A stretch of DNA of 64,000 nt from Steroidobacter agaridevorans (GTDB taxonomy: Bacteria; Pseudomonadota; Gammaproteobacteria; Steroidobacterales; Steroidobacteraceae): positions 261,956 to 325,955 of the forward strand of contig NZ_BLJO01000007.1 in the NCBI RefSeq assembly GCF_009932555.1, read 5' to 3'. The translations under genes and the position numbers were made by a program. The stretch's first letter is position 1. Each line of letters starts with the position of its first letter. This document shows, one piece after another, positions 1-8,739 of the stretch. The notes beneath the pieces were generated by a model. The model did no database searches and had not been told where the DNA came from. It saw nothing but the letters and a program-made list of their open reading frames with translations.

Positions 1-315
1 GTCTATGCGCTGGCGAGAGGCATCAATCGCGGCTGGCTCGATGCGCGAGCGTTCGGGCCGGCCGTGTCACTGGGATGGAATGCCGTCACGACCAAGGTGA
101 ACGCGAAGGGCCAGGTCGAAGGCACTTGCGTGGGCACGGGCATGGGCTGGGATCCCATGTTTTATATGTATCGGCCCGTGCACGTGCTGGCGGCGCACGG
201 CTATGGGCCGGTGTTCCTGGCGGGTGCGGAAATGATCGCCTTGTTACGTGCTCAGGCCGACGTCGTCGTCAACGACGGCGGCGTGCACTTCGGCAAGGCG
301 ACCAGCCCGCACTAG
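1..315 (+). CDS. GH105/GH88-type unsaturated glycuronyl hydrolase, C-terminal part
   Basis: Only the last 104 codons are in the window, open from base 1. The residues resemble the end of the YteR/RhiN family: a GWNAVTTKV strand, then GQVEGTCVGTGMGWDP, a YMYRPVHVLAAHGYGPVFLAG segment and a closing helix. These enzymes remove the unsaturated uronic acid left on oligosaccharides by polysaccharide lyases (family knowledge). A second, unrelated-looking member of the same superfamily lies at 62243-63226. The stop TAG is one base from the convergent mltB stop. Substrate cannot be told from the fragment. Confidence 0.75.
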   Translation, partial: VYALARGINRGWLDARAFGPAVSLGWNAVTTKVNAKGQVEGTCVGTGMGWDPMFYMYRPVHVLAAHGYGPVFLAGAEMIALLRAQADVVVNDGGVHFGKATSPH

Positions 316-316
316 C

Positions 317-1339
317 TCAGTTGTTCGCGGTCATCTGGGTGCGGGCCTCGCGAATCGCATTGGCGAGGTCCAGCACGGCCGTGGCGTAGAACGTCGACCG
401 GTTGTAGCGAGTGATGGCTTCGAAGTTGCCGAAGCCGGCCACGAATTTCGACGGCTTGCCCGGCGTGGGCAGCTCGACGACGGAGCACGCGCCCTCGGGC
501 AGACGCTTCACGGAAAACCTGACGCCCTTTTCCTTCAACGCCTCAACCTCGTGACTGCGCTCCAGGCCGGTCACCAGGTCGGCCGCACTGCCTTTGGGCA
601 ACTGCACCGGCACCAGCGCCGGCTCGCCATCGGCCCAGCCGAACGACTTGAGGTAGCTGGCGATGCTGCCGATCGCATCGGACGTGCTGCCGGCGAGATC
701 GATGACGCCGTCACCGTCGAAATCCACGGCGTACTTGCGGACGCTCGACGGCATGAACTGCGGCAGGCCCATGGCGCCCGCGTACGAACCTTTGATTTTC
801 AGCGGATCGATGCTCAGGTCGCGCGCCATCAGCAGCAGCTCCTTGAGCTCGTCACGGAAGTATTCCTGTCGACGCGGCCCGTCGAACGCGATCGTCGTCA
901 GCGAATCGACGACTCGGAACGAGCCGGTGTTCTGGCCGAACGCGGTCTCGACGCCGAGGATGCCGAGGATCACCTCGGGTGAAACGCCATATTCAGCCTG
1001 GGCACGACGCAAGTCCGCTTCGTGCAGGTCCCAGAAGCGGGTGCCGGCGGCGATGCGAGCCTTGGTTAGAAACTTGGCGCGGTACTTGGGATACGAACGC
1101 ACCGGCGGCGTCGCCGACTTCGGCCGCTCCGGGCCGATCAAGCGGGACACGACGGGCTGATGCCGCGCGTCGCCGAGAATGCGCTCGAGCTCGGTGGCAT
1201 CCAGGCCGTGCTCGGTCTGCATGGCCTCGATGAATTCACGCACTTCGGCGCGAGCCAGATATCCGGTGCTGGCGTTCGCCGAGTGGACGCTCAGAAAAGT
1301 AGCCAGCACCACGGCGGCCGCGGCAAAACGAAAGGTCAT
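317..1339 (-). CDS. mltB: Lytic murein transglycosylase B (GH103)
   Basis: A 340-residue periplasmic enzyme that cuts the MurNAc-GlcNAc bond of peptidoglycan non-hydrolytically, leaving 1,6-anhydro-MurNAc. Residues 1-23 form a signal peptide without a lipobox, so it is the soluble form. The catalytic glutamate is E131 in GILGVETAFG, and the family segment GSYAGAMGLPQFMPSS follows at about 184-199. FDGDGVIDL near 210 resembles the calcium-binding EF-hand-like loop of this family. Start ATG at 1339 has GGGAAG a few bases upstream. It stands alone, convergent with the GH105 gene. A housekeeping cell-wall gene. Confidence 0.93.
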   Translation of the reverse strand: MTFRFAAAAVVLATFLSVHSANASTGYLARAEVREFIEAMQTEHGLDATELERILGDARHQPVVSRLIGPERPKSATPPVRSYPKYRAKFLTKARIAAGTRFWDLHEADLRRAQAEYGVSPEVILGILGVETAFGQNTGSFRVVDSLTTIAFDGPRRQEYFRDELKELLLMARDLSIDPLKIKGSYAGAMGLPQFMPSSVRKYAVDFDGDGVIDLAGSTSDAIGSIASYLKSFGWADGEPALVPVQLPKGSAADLVTGLERSHEVEALKEKGVRFSVKRLPEGACSVVELPTPGKPSKFVAGFGNFEAITRYNRSTFYATAVLDLANAIREARTQMTANN

Positions 1340-1647
1340 CGCGCTTCCCGAAAAAAAAGTGATCCAGGTCTCAGCCCAACTCGACGGGCCCGGGGGTTGT
1401 CCCCCGTTGTTTGTTCATCGGCTGGATGAAGCAAAACATAATGTGCCCGGGGAATTTATGGAAGTGATCGTGCTCACAATCTTTGAGTGGAAGACCCACC
1501 CCCTAACCCCCTCCCGTGTACGGGAGGGGGAACAAGAGTTTTTTATTTTCTCCTGCGGAGGGCCCGGAGCCCGGAATCGCGCGGCGCATGCTGGCTGCAC
1601 CGCTGGCGCCAGGGTACATTCCGCAGCAATTCGCTCCGGAGACTCGC
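1340..1647. other. Intergenic region between divergent mltB and DUF2238 genes
   Basis: About 308 bases without a convincing gene. It carries the perfect GC-rich inverted repeat at 1507-1530. An open frame runs in from 1516 into the DUF2238 gene, but its first 44 codons look non-coding and cross the repeat. Promoters for both flanking genes should lie here; I see no clear sigma70 boxes. Confidence 0.6.
1507..1530. repeat. Perfect inverted repeat, 11-bp arms
   Basis: CCCCCTCCCGT, spacer GT, ACGGGAGGGGG. A short T run (1539-1544) follows on the plus strand, so it could fold as a terminator, but no plus-strand gene precedes it. The flank CCCACCCCCTAACCCCC resembles short interspersed palindromes common in GC-rich proteobacterial intergenic DNA. 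Confidence 0.7.
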
Positions 1648-2367
1648 GTGACGCGCAAGGCTTATTTATCGACGCTGGCCGTGCTGTTTGGCGTGCTATG
1701 GATTGCGCTCGCCATCGCGCCGCTTCACCGGTCGGATTGGCTGCTCGAAAACGTGCTGCTACTCCTGGGCGTCGCCGGCCTCGTGGCCACGTCGCGCGTC
1801 TTCCCGCTGTCTCGCGTGTCGTACACGACGCTGTTCGTGTTCTTCTGCCTGCATACGATCGGTGCGCACTACACCTACTCCGAAGTCCCATACGACCGGA
1901 CAGTGCAAAGCTTATTCGGGTTCTCCATCGACGAGCTGTTCGGCTGGGAGCGCAACAACTTCGACCGGGTGGTTCACTTCAGCTACGGGCTGCTGCTCGC
2001 CTACCCGATCCGCGAAGTGTTCCTCCGCATCGCATCGGTGCGCGGGTTCTGGGGTTACTTCCTGCCGCTCGACCTGACCATGTCCACATCGATGCTCTAC
2101 GAACTGATCGAATGGGGCGCGGCCGTCGGCTTCGGCGGCGACCTCGGCACAGCCTTCCTGGGTTCGCAAGGCGACGTTTGGGATGCGCAGAAGGACATGG
2201 CGCTCGCGTCGCTCGGCGCGCTCATCACCATGACGATCGCGGCATGCGTGAACATCGCCTACCAACGCGACTTCGCCCGCGAATGGGCCGACAGCTTCCG
2301 GATTCGCAGCAACGAGCCTCTCGGCGAAGTCGCCATCGCCCGGATGCGTGGCGAAGTTACGCCCTGA
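1648..2367 (+). CDS. DUF2238 (YjdF-like) inner-membrane protein
   Basis: A 239-residue polytopic membrane protein of unknown function. GTG at 1648 is chosen because GGAG lies 7 bases upstream and the protein then begins [14 protein letters not shown], directly ahead of the first membrane helix; a longer start would add an unlike 44-residue leader. Visible DUF2238 features are the helix pair at 8-50, [32 protein letters not shown] and the conserved ELIEWGAA...[19 protein letters not shown]. The last 11 bases overlap the convergent aldo/keto reductase. Confidence 0.85.
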   Translation: MTRKAYLSTLAVLFGVLWIALAIAPLHRSDWLLENVLLLLGVAGLVATSRVFPLSRVSYTTLFVFFCLHTIGAHYTYSEVPYDRTVQSLFGFSIDELFGWERNNFDRVVHFSYGLLLAYPIREVFLRIASVRGFWGYFLPLDLTMSTSMLYELIEWGAAVGFGGDLGTAFLGSQGDVWDAQKDMALASLGALITMTIAACVNIAYQRDFAREWADSFRIRSNEPLGEVAIARMRGEVTP

Positions 2368-3217
2368 GTTTATTCAGCGACGCGAATTCAGCCTCCGAAA
2401 GTTGTATCTCGACCGCCGCGACATTCTCCTCGAGATGTTTCACCTTCGAGGTGCCGGGGATGGGCAACATCACCGGGCTGCGTTTGAGAATCCAGGCCAG
2501 GGCGATCTGGCTCGGGCCGACCCGGTGTTCCTTCGCGATCTTGTCCAGCACGGAGCCTGATCTCGCCAGCTCGCCGGCCGCGAGCGGATACCAGGGAATG
2601 AAACCGATGCCCTGCTGCTCGCAGTAATCGAGAACCGATTCGGCGCCGCGGTTCGCCAGGTTGTACATGTTCTGCACGGTCGCGACCGGGAACACTTTCG
2701 AGGCCGCCTTGATCTCCTCCACCGTCACTTCGCTCAGCCCGGCGAACCGGATCACGCCTTCGTCGAGTAGCTGTTTGACCGCGCCGAACTGTTCCTCGCG
2801 CGGCACGTTCGGATCGATCCGATGCAGCTGCCACAGATCGATACGCTCCACGCCGAGCTTCTTCAGGCTGCCATGCGCCTGCTTGATCAGATATTCCGGC
2901 CGGCCATTCGGCACCCACTGGTCCGGACCGGGCCGCGTCAAGCCGCCCTTGGTCGCAACGAGCAGCCCCTTATACGGATGCAACGCCTCGCGCAGCAGCT
3001 GCTCCGACACGTCGGGACCGTAGGAATCCGCGGTATCGATGAAGTTCACGCCGAGCTCGGGCAGCCGCTTCAACACACGCAACGATTCGGCCTTATCGGC
3101 GGGCGGGCCCCAGATGCCTTCGCCAGTGATGCGCATCGCGCCGTAGCCCAAGCGGTGAACCTCGAGCTCACCGCCAATACGAAACGTGCCCGAGCGGGCT
3201 GCTGTCAGGGTTGCCAT
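2357..3217 (-). CDS. Aldo/keto reductase
   Basis: A cytosolic NADPH-dependent oxidoreductase of 286 residues, TIM-barrel fold. The catalytic tetrad is visible: D61 and Y66 in [10 protein letters not shown]90 in VATKGG and H132 in WQLHRID. The C-terminal [16 protein letters not shown] segment is the NADPH 2'-phosphate-binding signature. ATG 3217 is preferred over an in-frame start 23 codons upstream because CGGAG sits just ahead and the family begins at this point. Likely an oxidoreductase of the YdbC/AKR11-12 kind; substrate unknown. Confidence 0.9.
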   Translation of the reverse strand: MATLTAARSGTFRIGGELEVHRLGYGAMRITGEGIWGPPADKAESLRVLKRLPELGVNFIDTADSYGPDVSEQLLREALHPYKGLLVATKGGLTRPGPDQWVPNGRPEYLIKQAHGSLKKLGVERIDLWQLHRIDPNVPREEQFGAVKQLLDEGVIRFAGLSEVTVEEIKAASKVFPVATVQNMYNLANRGAESVLDYCEQQGIGFIPWYPLAAGELARSGSVLDKIAKEHRVGPSQIALAWILKRSPVMLPIPGTSKVKHLEENVAAVEIQLSEAEFASLNKLRA

Positions 3218-3301
3218 GGGGGTCTCCGTCGTGAGCCGGGATTGTGGCTTGCCTGAGCTGCGAAGAAAATCATTCGAACCTGTCATTGTGCGAGATGCGC
3301 C

Positions 3302-5086
3302 CTACATGCCTGGCTGGCCGATCGGCACGAACAGCGTGCTCGGGTGCGCGCGATCGTGGTACAGCTTCACCGTGACGGTGCGAGCGTCGCGCATCGTCTC
3401 GGACGACACATCGCCGCCGCTGTTGTAATTCTTCTGGCTGAAAGTCGAATTGACCGGCCCGATCACCAGCCGCAACCGGCTGCCCTTGCGCACCATGCGC
3501 GACGTGAACATGAAGCCGTCGAACTCATACTTGAGCGGCTCACGCGTCGTCACGAGCTTGGCCTGTCGCTCGCTCTCGCGATAGCGCGCGCGTTGCTGAT
3601 CGTTGGTCAGCAGGACGGAACTGGCATCCGGGCGAATCTCATAAACAGAGACCGCGAAATCGGTGTCTGGCTGATCGATGGCCAGCCAGGCCGACAACTT
3701 GAAGAAGCCACTGACCTCTGTGTCACGCTCGAACGGCGCCGTGTGATAAACGAGCACCTTGCCCTGCTGCGCGTAGATCGGGCGCTGATCCGTGAGCGAC
3801 GAGGGATCCACGTTGCGCTCGACCTCCGCAATGCTCAGATCCCGTGGATCGTAAACATATTGATCGGGCTTGCCCTTGCCCGGCGCAGTGGCGAGAGAGC
3901 CCGATGCCAGCACATCGTTGGCATTGCCGTTCGAGTCCAGGAAATAAGAGCGCGACTCCGCGGTCACACCTTCGAGCGTATCGGCATAACGCCACTTGTC
4001 CGCATCCATGACGTAGTACGCCACACGCTTCTGCAGGAACTCCGGCTTCTGGCCGCCTTGCATGGTCCAGGCATACCAGTCGAGATGCAGTTTCGGCAGA
4101 TCGACCAGGCTCTCCTTGCCGAACGTGAGTCCGCCGAATTGCGCTTGCGGCGTGCGAGTGCCGGCATGGTCCCAAGGACCGATCACGAGATAGTGCCGCG
4201 CCTTGGCGTCGGCGTTGCCATGCTTCATGTGCTGGCGATAGTGCTCGATGGCGCCCGGTTGATCGCCGTCGTAGCTGCCGGTGATCGTCAGGATGGGCAG
4301 CGACAGCTTCGAGTACTGCTCGGCCGTCGGGTTGTATGAATCCCAGTAGTCGTCGAGCTGCGGATGCGCGACCCATTCCTGGAACGTCGCGGACGGATTG
4401 CCGAGCATCGTATCCAGTTCCCTGAACGGCTTGCCCGAGGTGAACCACTGGCGATTCACCGCGCCCCAGAACGCCGTGTCACCGAAGATACTGGCCTGCG
4501 AGCTGTTGCCGCTGGTGAACGTGAGCCACTGCATTAGATAAGGCGCCGCGATATTCGCGCGCATCGGGAAGTCAGTCCCTGCGTACGGCGAAGCGACCGG
4601 CACGATGGTCGCGAGATGCGGCGGAAATTCCTTGGCTGTCACCCACTGGTCGTAGCCCGCGTACGAGCCACCCCACATCGTCACCTTGCCGTTGCAATAG
4701 GGCTGTTGCGCGAGCCATTCGACCACGTCGTGACCGTCGCGCGCCTCCTGGATCAGCGGCCGGAACTCGCCTTCGGAATTGCCTCGACCGCGCACGTCGA
4801 CGGTCAGGAAAGGATAACCGCGAGCAGCGAAGTACATGCCGCGATCGTGATAGCTCTGCGAGATGTATGGCGTCAGTGTGAAGACACAGGGAGCGGGCTC
4901 CTTCTGCTGCCGCGGCGTGTACACGGTTGCATTCAACTTCACGCCATCGCGCAGTGGAATCTTCACGCCCCATTGGAACTTGACCTGCTCCGCATCCGGC
5001 GGCGGCGCCGGCTGATCGGCCCGGACGGCGGCCGTTGCCAGCGCACCGAGCATGACTGTGAACACGAGGGTCGACTTGAGCTGCAC
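3302..5086 (-). CDS. CocE/NonD family alpha/beta hydrolase (X-Pro dipeptidyl-peptidase type)
   Basis: A 594-residue secreted or periplasmic serine hydrolase. Signal peptide about 1-23 (TLVFTVMLGALATAAVRA). The N-terminal alpha/beta domain shows the nucleophile S141 in WGGSYAGYDQW, acid D273 in SYDGDQPG and base H307 in GPWDHAG. The C-terminal third is the jelly-roll domain of the X-Pro dipeptidyl-peptidase C-terminal family (SGFFKLSAWLAIDQPDTDF, SRLRLVIGPVNS). GTG 5086 follows CGGAG; the frame stays open about 105 codons further upstream but with no signal-like or family-like sequence. Members cleave esters, amides or N-acyl amino acids, so the substrate is open. Divergent from the M6 protease. 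Confidence 0.88.
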   Translation of the reverse strand: MQLKSTLVFTVMLGALATAAVRADQPAPPPDAEQVKFQWGVKIPLRDGVKLNATVYTPRQQKEPAPCVFTLTPYISQSYHDRGMYFAARGYPFLTVDVRGRGNSEGEFRPLIQEARDGHDVVEWLAQQPYCNGKVTMWGGSYAGYDQWVTAKEFPPHLATIVPVASPYAGTDFPMRANIAAPYLMQWLTFTSGNSSQASIFGDTAFWGAVNRQWFTSGKPFRELDTMLGNPSATFQEWVAHPQLDDYWDSYNPTAEQYSKLSLPILTITGSYDGDQPGAIEHYRQHMKHGNADAKARHYLVIGPWDHAGTRTPQAQFGGLTFGKESLVDLPKLHLDWYAWTMQGGQKPEFLQKRVAYYVMDADKWRYADTLEGVTAESRSYFLDSNGNANDVLASGSLATAPGKGKPDQYVYDPRDLSIAEVERNVDPSSLTDQRPIYAQQGKVLVYHTAPFERDTEVSGFFKLSAWLAIDQPDTDFAVSVYEIRPDASSVLLTNDQQRARYRESERQAKLVTTREPLKYEFDGFMFTSRMVRKGSRLRLVIGPVNSTFSQKNYNSGGDVSSETMRDARTVTVKLYHDRAHPSTLFVPIGQPGM

Positions 5087-5440
5087 GTCTTGTTCTCCGA
5101 GTGGGTCGCCAGACGCCGATGAGTCTACCGAGTCCCCGGGTCCCACCGGTCTCGATAAGCAACGATTGTAACGCCCGGCTCGCAAGCCCGATTCGCGCGA
5201 ACCCGTAAGCGCACCGGCAGAAATATAACAAGGGGTAGCATCCGCACTGTTCAGGTGCGCACGCTTCGATCGACACTTGCCGGCTTTGTAAATATACAAA
5301 GCCTCGCCAACGGCATCGTTGTATACAGAAAATTCCGCCGAAATGTTTCCTGGCTGTCGTTGACTTCCAATCGCGAAGCGGATCACAGTTGGGCATCGCA
5401 CGGGCCTGAGCGCCCAAACAACAAGAGAGGCAGGGAAACT
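5087..5440. other. 354-base divergent promoter region
   Basis: Lies between the CocE-type hydrolase and the M6 protease. It is AT-richer than its surroundings and holds the 22-base palindrome at 5282-5303 and a TGTATACA palindrome at 5320-5327. No coding sequence supported. Confidence 0.6.
5282..5303. promoter_or_regulatory. Perfect palindrome, possible operator
   Basis: GGCTTTGTA, spacer AATA, TACAAAGCC: 9-bp arms. It sits 138 bases before the protease start and about 195 before the divergent hydrolase start. The core TGTA...TACA recurs as TGTATACA at 5320-5327. Regulator unknown; no regulator gene is adjacent. Confidence 0.45.
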
Positions 5441-7873
5441 ATGTGTAAAGCGTCGCGCCAGCGTCGTCGCTGGCTGATCCCTTTCTATTCACTTTGTTTC
5501 GGTCTCACCTCGACGGCGGCACTGGCGCAGGAGTCCGTCCTGGTCGCGCCCGGCGAGCCGGCGCTGGCCGGCTTTACGGTCAAGGGCCGGGCCAACAGCG
5601 ACGACGTGCCGCATCCGGCCGGCGAAAAACGTCGCGAGATGCGCAAGCTGGGCCTGGAAGAAAAGGTTCGGGCCGAAGCTCAATCCTCGAGCCAGCTCTC
5701 GGGCCAGACGTTCGGCCAGAGCTCGCGCCGGGTGCATCGGATCGGCCGCGGAAAATACCAAGGAAAGTATATCGAGCTGGAGCGCGAGAGCGAGGACCTG
5801 ATCTTCACCGTGCTGGGCGAGTTCGGCACGCAGATCCATCCGGCGCTCGGCGGCCTGCCCGGCCCGTTGCACAACCAGATTCCGCAGCCCGATCGCACCG
5901 TGGATAACAGCACCATCTGGACGCCGGATTTCTCGCGCACCCATTACGAAGCCCTGTTGTTTTCGGAACAGCCGGGCGCGACCTCGATGCGCAATTTCTA
6001 CATCGAGCTTTCCTCGAACCGATACACCGTCGACGGCGAGGTCACCGACTGGATCGGCGTCCCTTACAACGCCAACCGGTACGACGACGATGTCACTTAC
6101 AACTGCTCGTTCCCCGGCTTGCCAGGAGCGTATCCCTGCGCCGGCGTGTGGCTGTTCCTGCGTGACTCGCTGAACGGCTGGTACAACGCGCAGCTGGCGG
6201 CGGGCAAAACGGCCGACCAGATCAACGCCGAGCTGGCGAAGTTCGACGTCTGGGATCGCAACGACTACGACGGCGACGGCAACTTCGACGAGCCGGACGG
6301 CTACATCGATCATTTCCAGTCGGTGCATGCCGGCATGGGTGAAGAAGTCGGCGGCGGCGTGCAAGGCGGCGCGGCGATCTGGAGCCATCGCTGGTTCGCT
6401 TATTACAACATGGCCGGCCTGCTCGGCCCGGACAACAACAAGGCCGGCGGCGTCCGCATCGGCAACAGCAATTACTGGGTCGGCGATTACACGGTCGAAC
6501 CCGAGAACGGCGGCGTCGGCGTGTTCGCGCACGAGTTCGGGCACGACCTCGACTTGCCCGATCTGTACGACACCAACGGCGGCGACAACTCGACCGGCTT
6601 CTGGTCGCTGATGGCGTCGGGCTCCTATGGCAGCGACGGCAAGGTCGACATCGGCACCAAGCCCGTGCACATGGGCGCTTGGGAAAAACTGCAGCTCGGC
6701 TGGCTGAAGTACGAAGTGGCGCACGCCGGCAAGAAGTCGCACCACAAGCTCGGCCCGTCGACTTACAACACCAGAAACGCTCAAGCGCTGATCACGGTGC
6801 TGCCGGATAACGTCATCGGACCTTATGCGGGCGACGCGTTTTATTACAGCGGCAGCGGCGCCTTGCTCGACACCACGATGTTACGCACCGTGACCTTGCC
6901 GGACGGCGCCGCCTCGCTGAGCGCACAGGTTCAGTACGACATCGAAGCCGACTGGGACTACGCCTATGTGGTCGTCGTCGATGGCGGCACGACTCATCTC
7001 GTGCCCACCAATCTGTCCACGACGACCAATCCCAACGACCAGAACGAAGGCAATGGCATCACCGGCAGCACCGGTTTCGAATGGGTGGCGCTGACCGCGA
7101 ACCTTTCGGACTTCGCGGGTAAGACGGTGCAGGTCGGCTTCCGCTACTGGACCGATCCCTTCACCAATGGCCTGGGCCTGATGATCGACGATATTCAGAT
7201 CACCGGGCAGCAGGCCGATGGCGCCGAAGTCACGGTCCCTTGGGTGTACAACCCGCCGACCGGCGGCTTCCGCGCCGTGCAGGGCGACCTGGGCAGCTTC
7301 TTCAATGCCTATGTGGCCGAGTTCCGTCAGTACCGTGGCTACGATAAGAGTCTGCGCACCGGTCCGTATGTTTTCGGCGATCTGAATTCGCCCACACTGC
7401 AGGACTGGGTGACGCACTTCCCGTATCAGGACGGCCTGCTCATTTCCTATTGGGACACGCGCCTCGGCGACAACAACACCAGCGCCCATCCGGGCCTCGG
7501 TTTGATCCTGCCCATCGATGCGCATCCGACGCCGCTCACTCGCGAAGACGGCGCTGCCTGGAGCTCGCGTTATCAAAGCTTCGACTCGACGTTCGGGCTC
7601 GAAAGAACCGACACCTTGAAGCTGCGCCGTCTGGGCGTGGATTACGTGTATCCGTCGCAGCGTGCCGTATCGGTGTTCGACGATCGCGTTCAGCACTGGC
7701 GCGCGGCGACTCCGGCAGCGGGCGTGAAGAATCCCAACACCGAAACTCTGATTCAGGTGAAGGACGTGAGCAGGGACGGCGCCGTCATGGAGGTCGAAGT
7801 CCGGCCGGCCCGGCGCGGCCACAAGCCTCACAACTGGTCCTGGGATCGCAGGGGCTGGAACTGGTGGGACTGA
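5441..7873 (+). CDS. Secreted M6-family (immune inhibitor A-like) metalloprotease
   Basis: An 810-residue exported zinc endopeptidase. ATG 5441 follows AGAGAGGCAGGG. Residues 1-30 form a long signal peptide ending in STAALAQ. The zinc site is HEFGHDLDLPD with H364 and H368, the third ligand expected at the distal D; the Met-turn WSLMASGS follows at about 391. NDYDGDGNFDEPDGYIDHF (about 270-290) is the typical M6 calcium-like loop ahead of the active site. The region after 450 is a beta-rich immune-inhibitor-A C-terminal domain (SLSAQVQYDIEADWDYAYV, GFRYWTDPFTNGLGLMIDD). The tail is Arg/Trp rich. Likely digests external protein. Confidence 0.92.
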   Translation: MCKASRQRRRWLIPFYSLCFGLTSTAALAQESVLVAPGEPALAGFTVKGRANSDDVPHPAGEKRREMRKLGLEEKVRAEAQSSSQLSGQTFGQSSRRVHRIGRGKYQGKYIELERESEDLIFTVLGEFGTQIHPALGGLPGPLHNQIPQPDRTVDNSTIWTPDFSRTHYEALLFSEQPGATSMRNFYIELSSNRYTVDGEVTDWIGVPYNANRYDDDVTYNCSFPGLPGAYPCAGVWLFLRDSLNGWYNAQLAAGKTADQINAELAKFDVWDRNDYDGDGNFDEPDGYIDHFQSVHAGMGEEVGGGVQGGAAIWSHRWFAYYNMAGLLGPDNNKAGGVRIGNSNYWVGDYTVEPENGGVGVFAHEFGHDLDLPDLYDTNGGDNSTGFWSLMASGSYGSDGKVDIGTKPVHMGAWEKLQLGWLKYEVAHAGKKSHHKLGPSTYNTRNAQALITVLPDNVIGPYAGDAFYYSGSGALLDTTMLRTVTLPDGAASLSAQVQYDIEADWDYAYVVVVDGGTTHLVPTNLSTTTNPNDQNEGNGITGSTGFEWVALTANLSDFAGKTVQVGFRYWTDPFTNGLGLMIDDIQITGQQADGAEVTVPWVYNPPTGGFRAVQGDLGSFFNAYVAEFRQYRGYDKSLRTGPYVFGDLNSPTLQDWVTHFPYQDGLLISYWDTRLGDNNTSAHPGLGLILPIDAHPTPLTREDGAAWSSRYQSFDSTFGLERTDTLKLRRLGVDYVYPSQRAVSVFDDRVQHWRAATPAAGVKNPNTETLIQVKDVSRDGAVMEVEVRPARRGHKPHNWSWDRRGWNWWD

Positions 7874-7914
7874 GCAAAGAAACGTTTTGATCGCGATGCT
7901 TCGATCGACAGAGG

Positions 7915-7945
7915 CCCCGCACGGGTTAAGCTCGTGCGGGGTCTT
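7915..7945 (+). terminator. Rho-independent terminator of the M6 protease gene
   Basis: CCCCGCACG, 9-base loop, CGTGCGGGG, then TCTTTGCTTT. It begins 42 bases after the stop and ends ahead of the next gene's ribosome site. Confidence 0.85.
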
Positions 7946-7968
7946 TGCTTTGAAGGAACCGACGCGAC

Positions 7969-8739
7969 ATGAACGCCCGCTCTCTGATCGTTTGTTTCTC
8001 GCTGCTGCTGGCGCCGCTGGTTCACGCTGCGGAACCCGCCGGTTCGCCGACCCACTCTCTCGTCGCCGCGAAAGTGATCGTCGCCGACTTGAAGCAGGCT
8101 CTGGATTTCTACCAGCAGAACTTCGGCCTGAAGGAAGTGGCTCGCGAGAACGTCGAGGGCCAATACGACCAGGTCATCCTCGGCTTCGGCTCCGGAGTGC
8201 GTCTGACGCTGGTGTCCTCGCCAAAGGAACAGTTGCTGCAAAAGAGCCGCTATCCGGTCGTGCTCATCTACACACCGGACTTCGAGACCATCGTGAAACG
8301 ACTCGAAGACACGAAGCAGCCGGTGCGGCGGCTGCCCAAGTCACAGTCAGGTCCATATAACATCGCGATCGCTCGCGACCCGAGCGGCAACGCCGTCGAG
8401 ATCCTGGCACGCCAGCAACCCCCAGCCATCGGCGCCGCCAAGCTCATCGTTGCGGATCGCAAGGACGCGGAAGAATTCTATACGTCGCTGCTCCACGCCA
8501 AGCCGCTGCAGTATTTCAACACGCCGACCTACGATGAAGTGCTGCTCGGGTTCAACGACGGCATGCTGGCGCTGTTTCAGCCGAAAGATGAAGCGCCCTT
8601 GCCCAAGAGCCAGTTCCCGCTGGTGACGTTTCGCACGCGCGACATCGATGTCACGAAAGATGATTACGCGACCGGCATCTCGAAAGATCCGAGCGGCAAT
8701 GTCTTCGAGATATTCATGACTGTGCTCGACGCTGATTAA
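7969..8739 (+). CDS. Secreted protein with two VOC (glyoxalase-fold) domains
   Basis: A 256-residue protein with a signal peptide at 1-20 (SLIVCFSLLLAPLVHA), so probably periplasmic. Two VOC repeats follow: residues about 28-148 (VAAKVIVADLKQALDFYQQNFG ... SGNAVEIL) and 155-254 (GAAKLIVADRKDAEEFYTSLL ... SGNVFEIFM). VOC pairs form a metal site for isomerases, dioxygenases or resistance proteins. The second repeat lacks the first-strand histidine of classical glyoxalases, and so does the first, so no activity is assigned. AAGGA precedes the ATG. Its stop overlaps that of the convergent SDR by 3 bases. Confidence 0.8.
   Translation: MNARSLIVCFSLLLAPLVHAAEPAGSPTHSLVAAKVIVADLKQALDFYQQNFGLKEVARENVEGQYDQVILGFGSGVRLTLVSSPKEQLLQKSRYPVVLIYTPDFETIVKRLEDTKQPVRRLPKSQSGPYNIAIARDPSGNAVEILARQQPPAIGAAKLIVADRKDAEEFYTSLLHAKPLQYFNTPTYDEVLLGFNDGMLALFQPKDEAPLPKSQFPLVTFRTRDIDVTKDDYATGISKDPSGNVFEIFMTVLDAD

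Noticed and set aside
1516-1647. Upstream extension of the DUF2238 protein from an earlier start
   Set aside because: The added residues cross the inverted repeat and do not resemble the family; GTG 1648 has a proper ribosome site.
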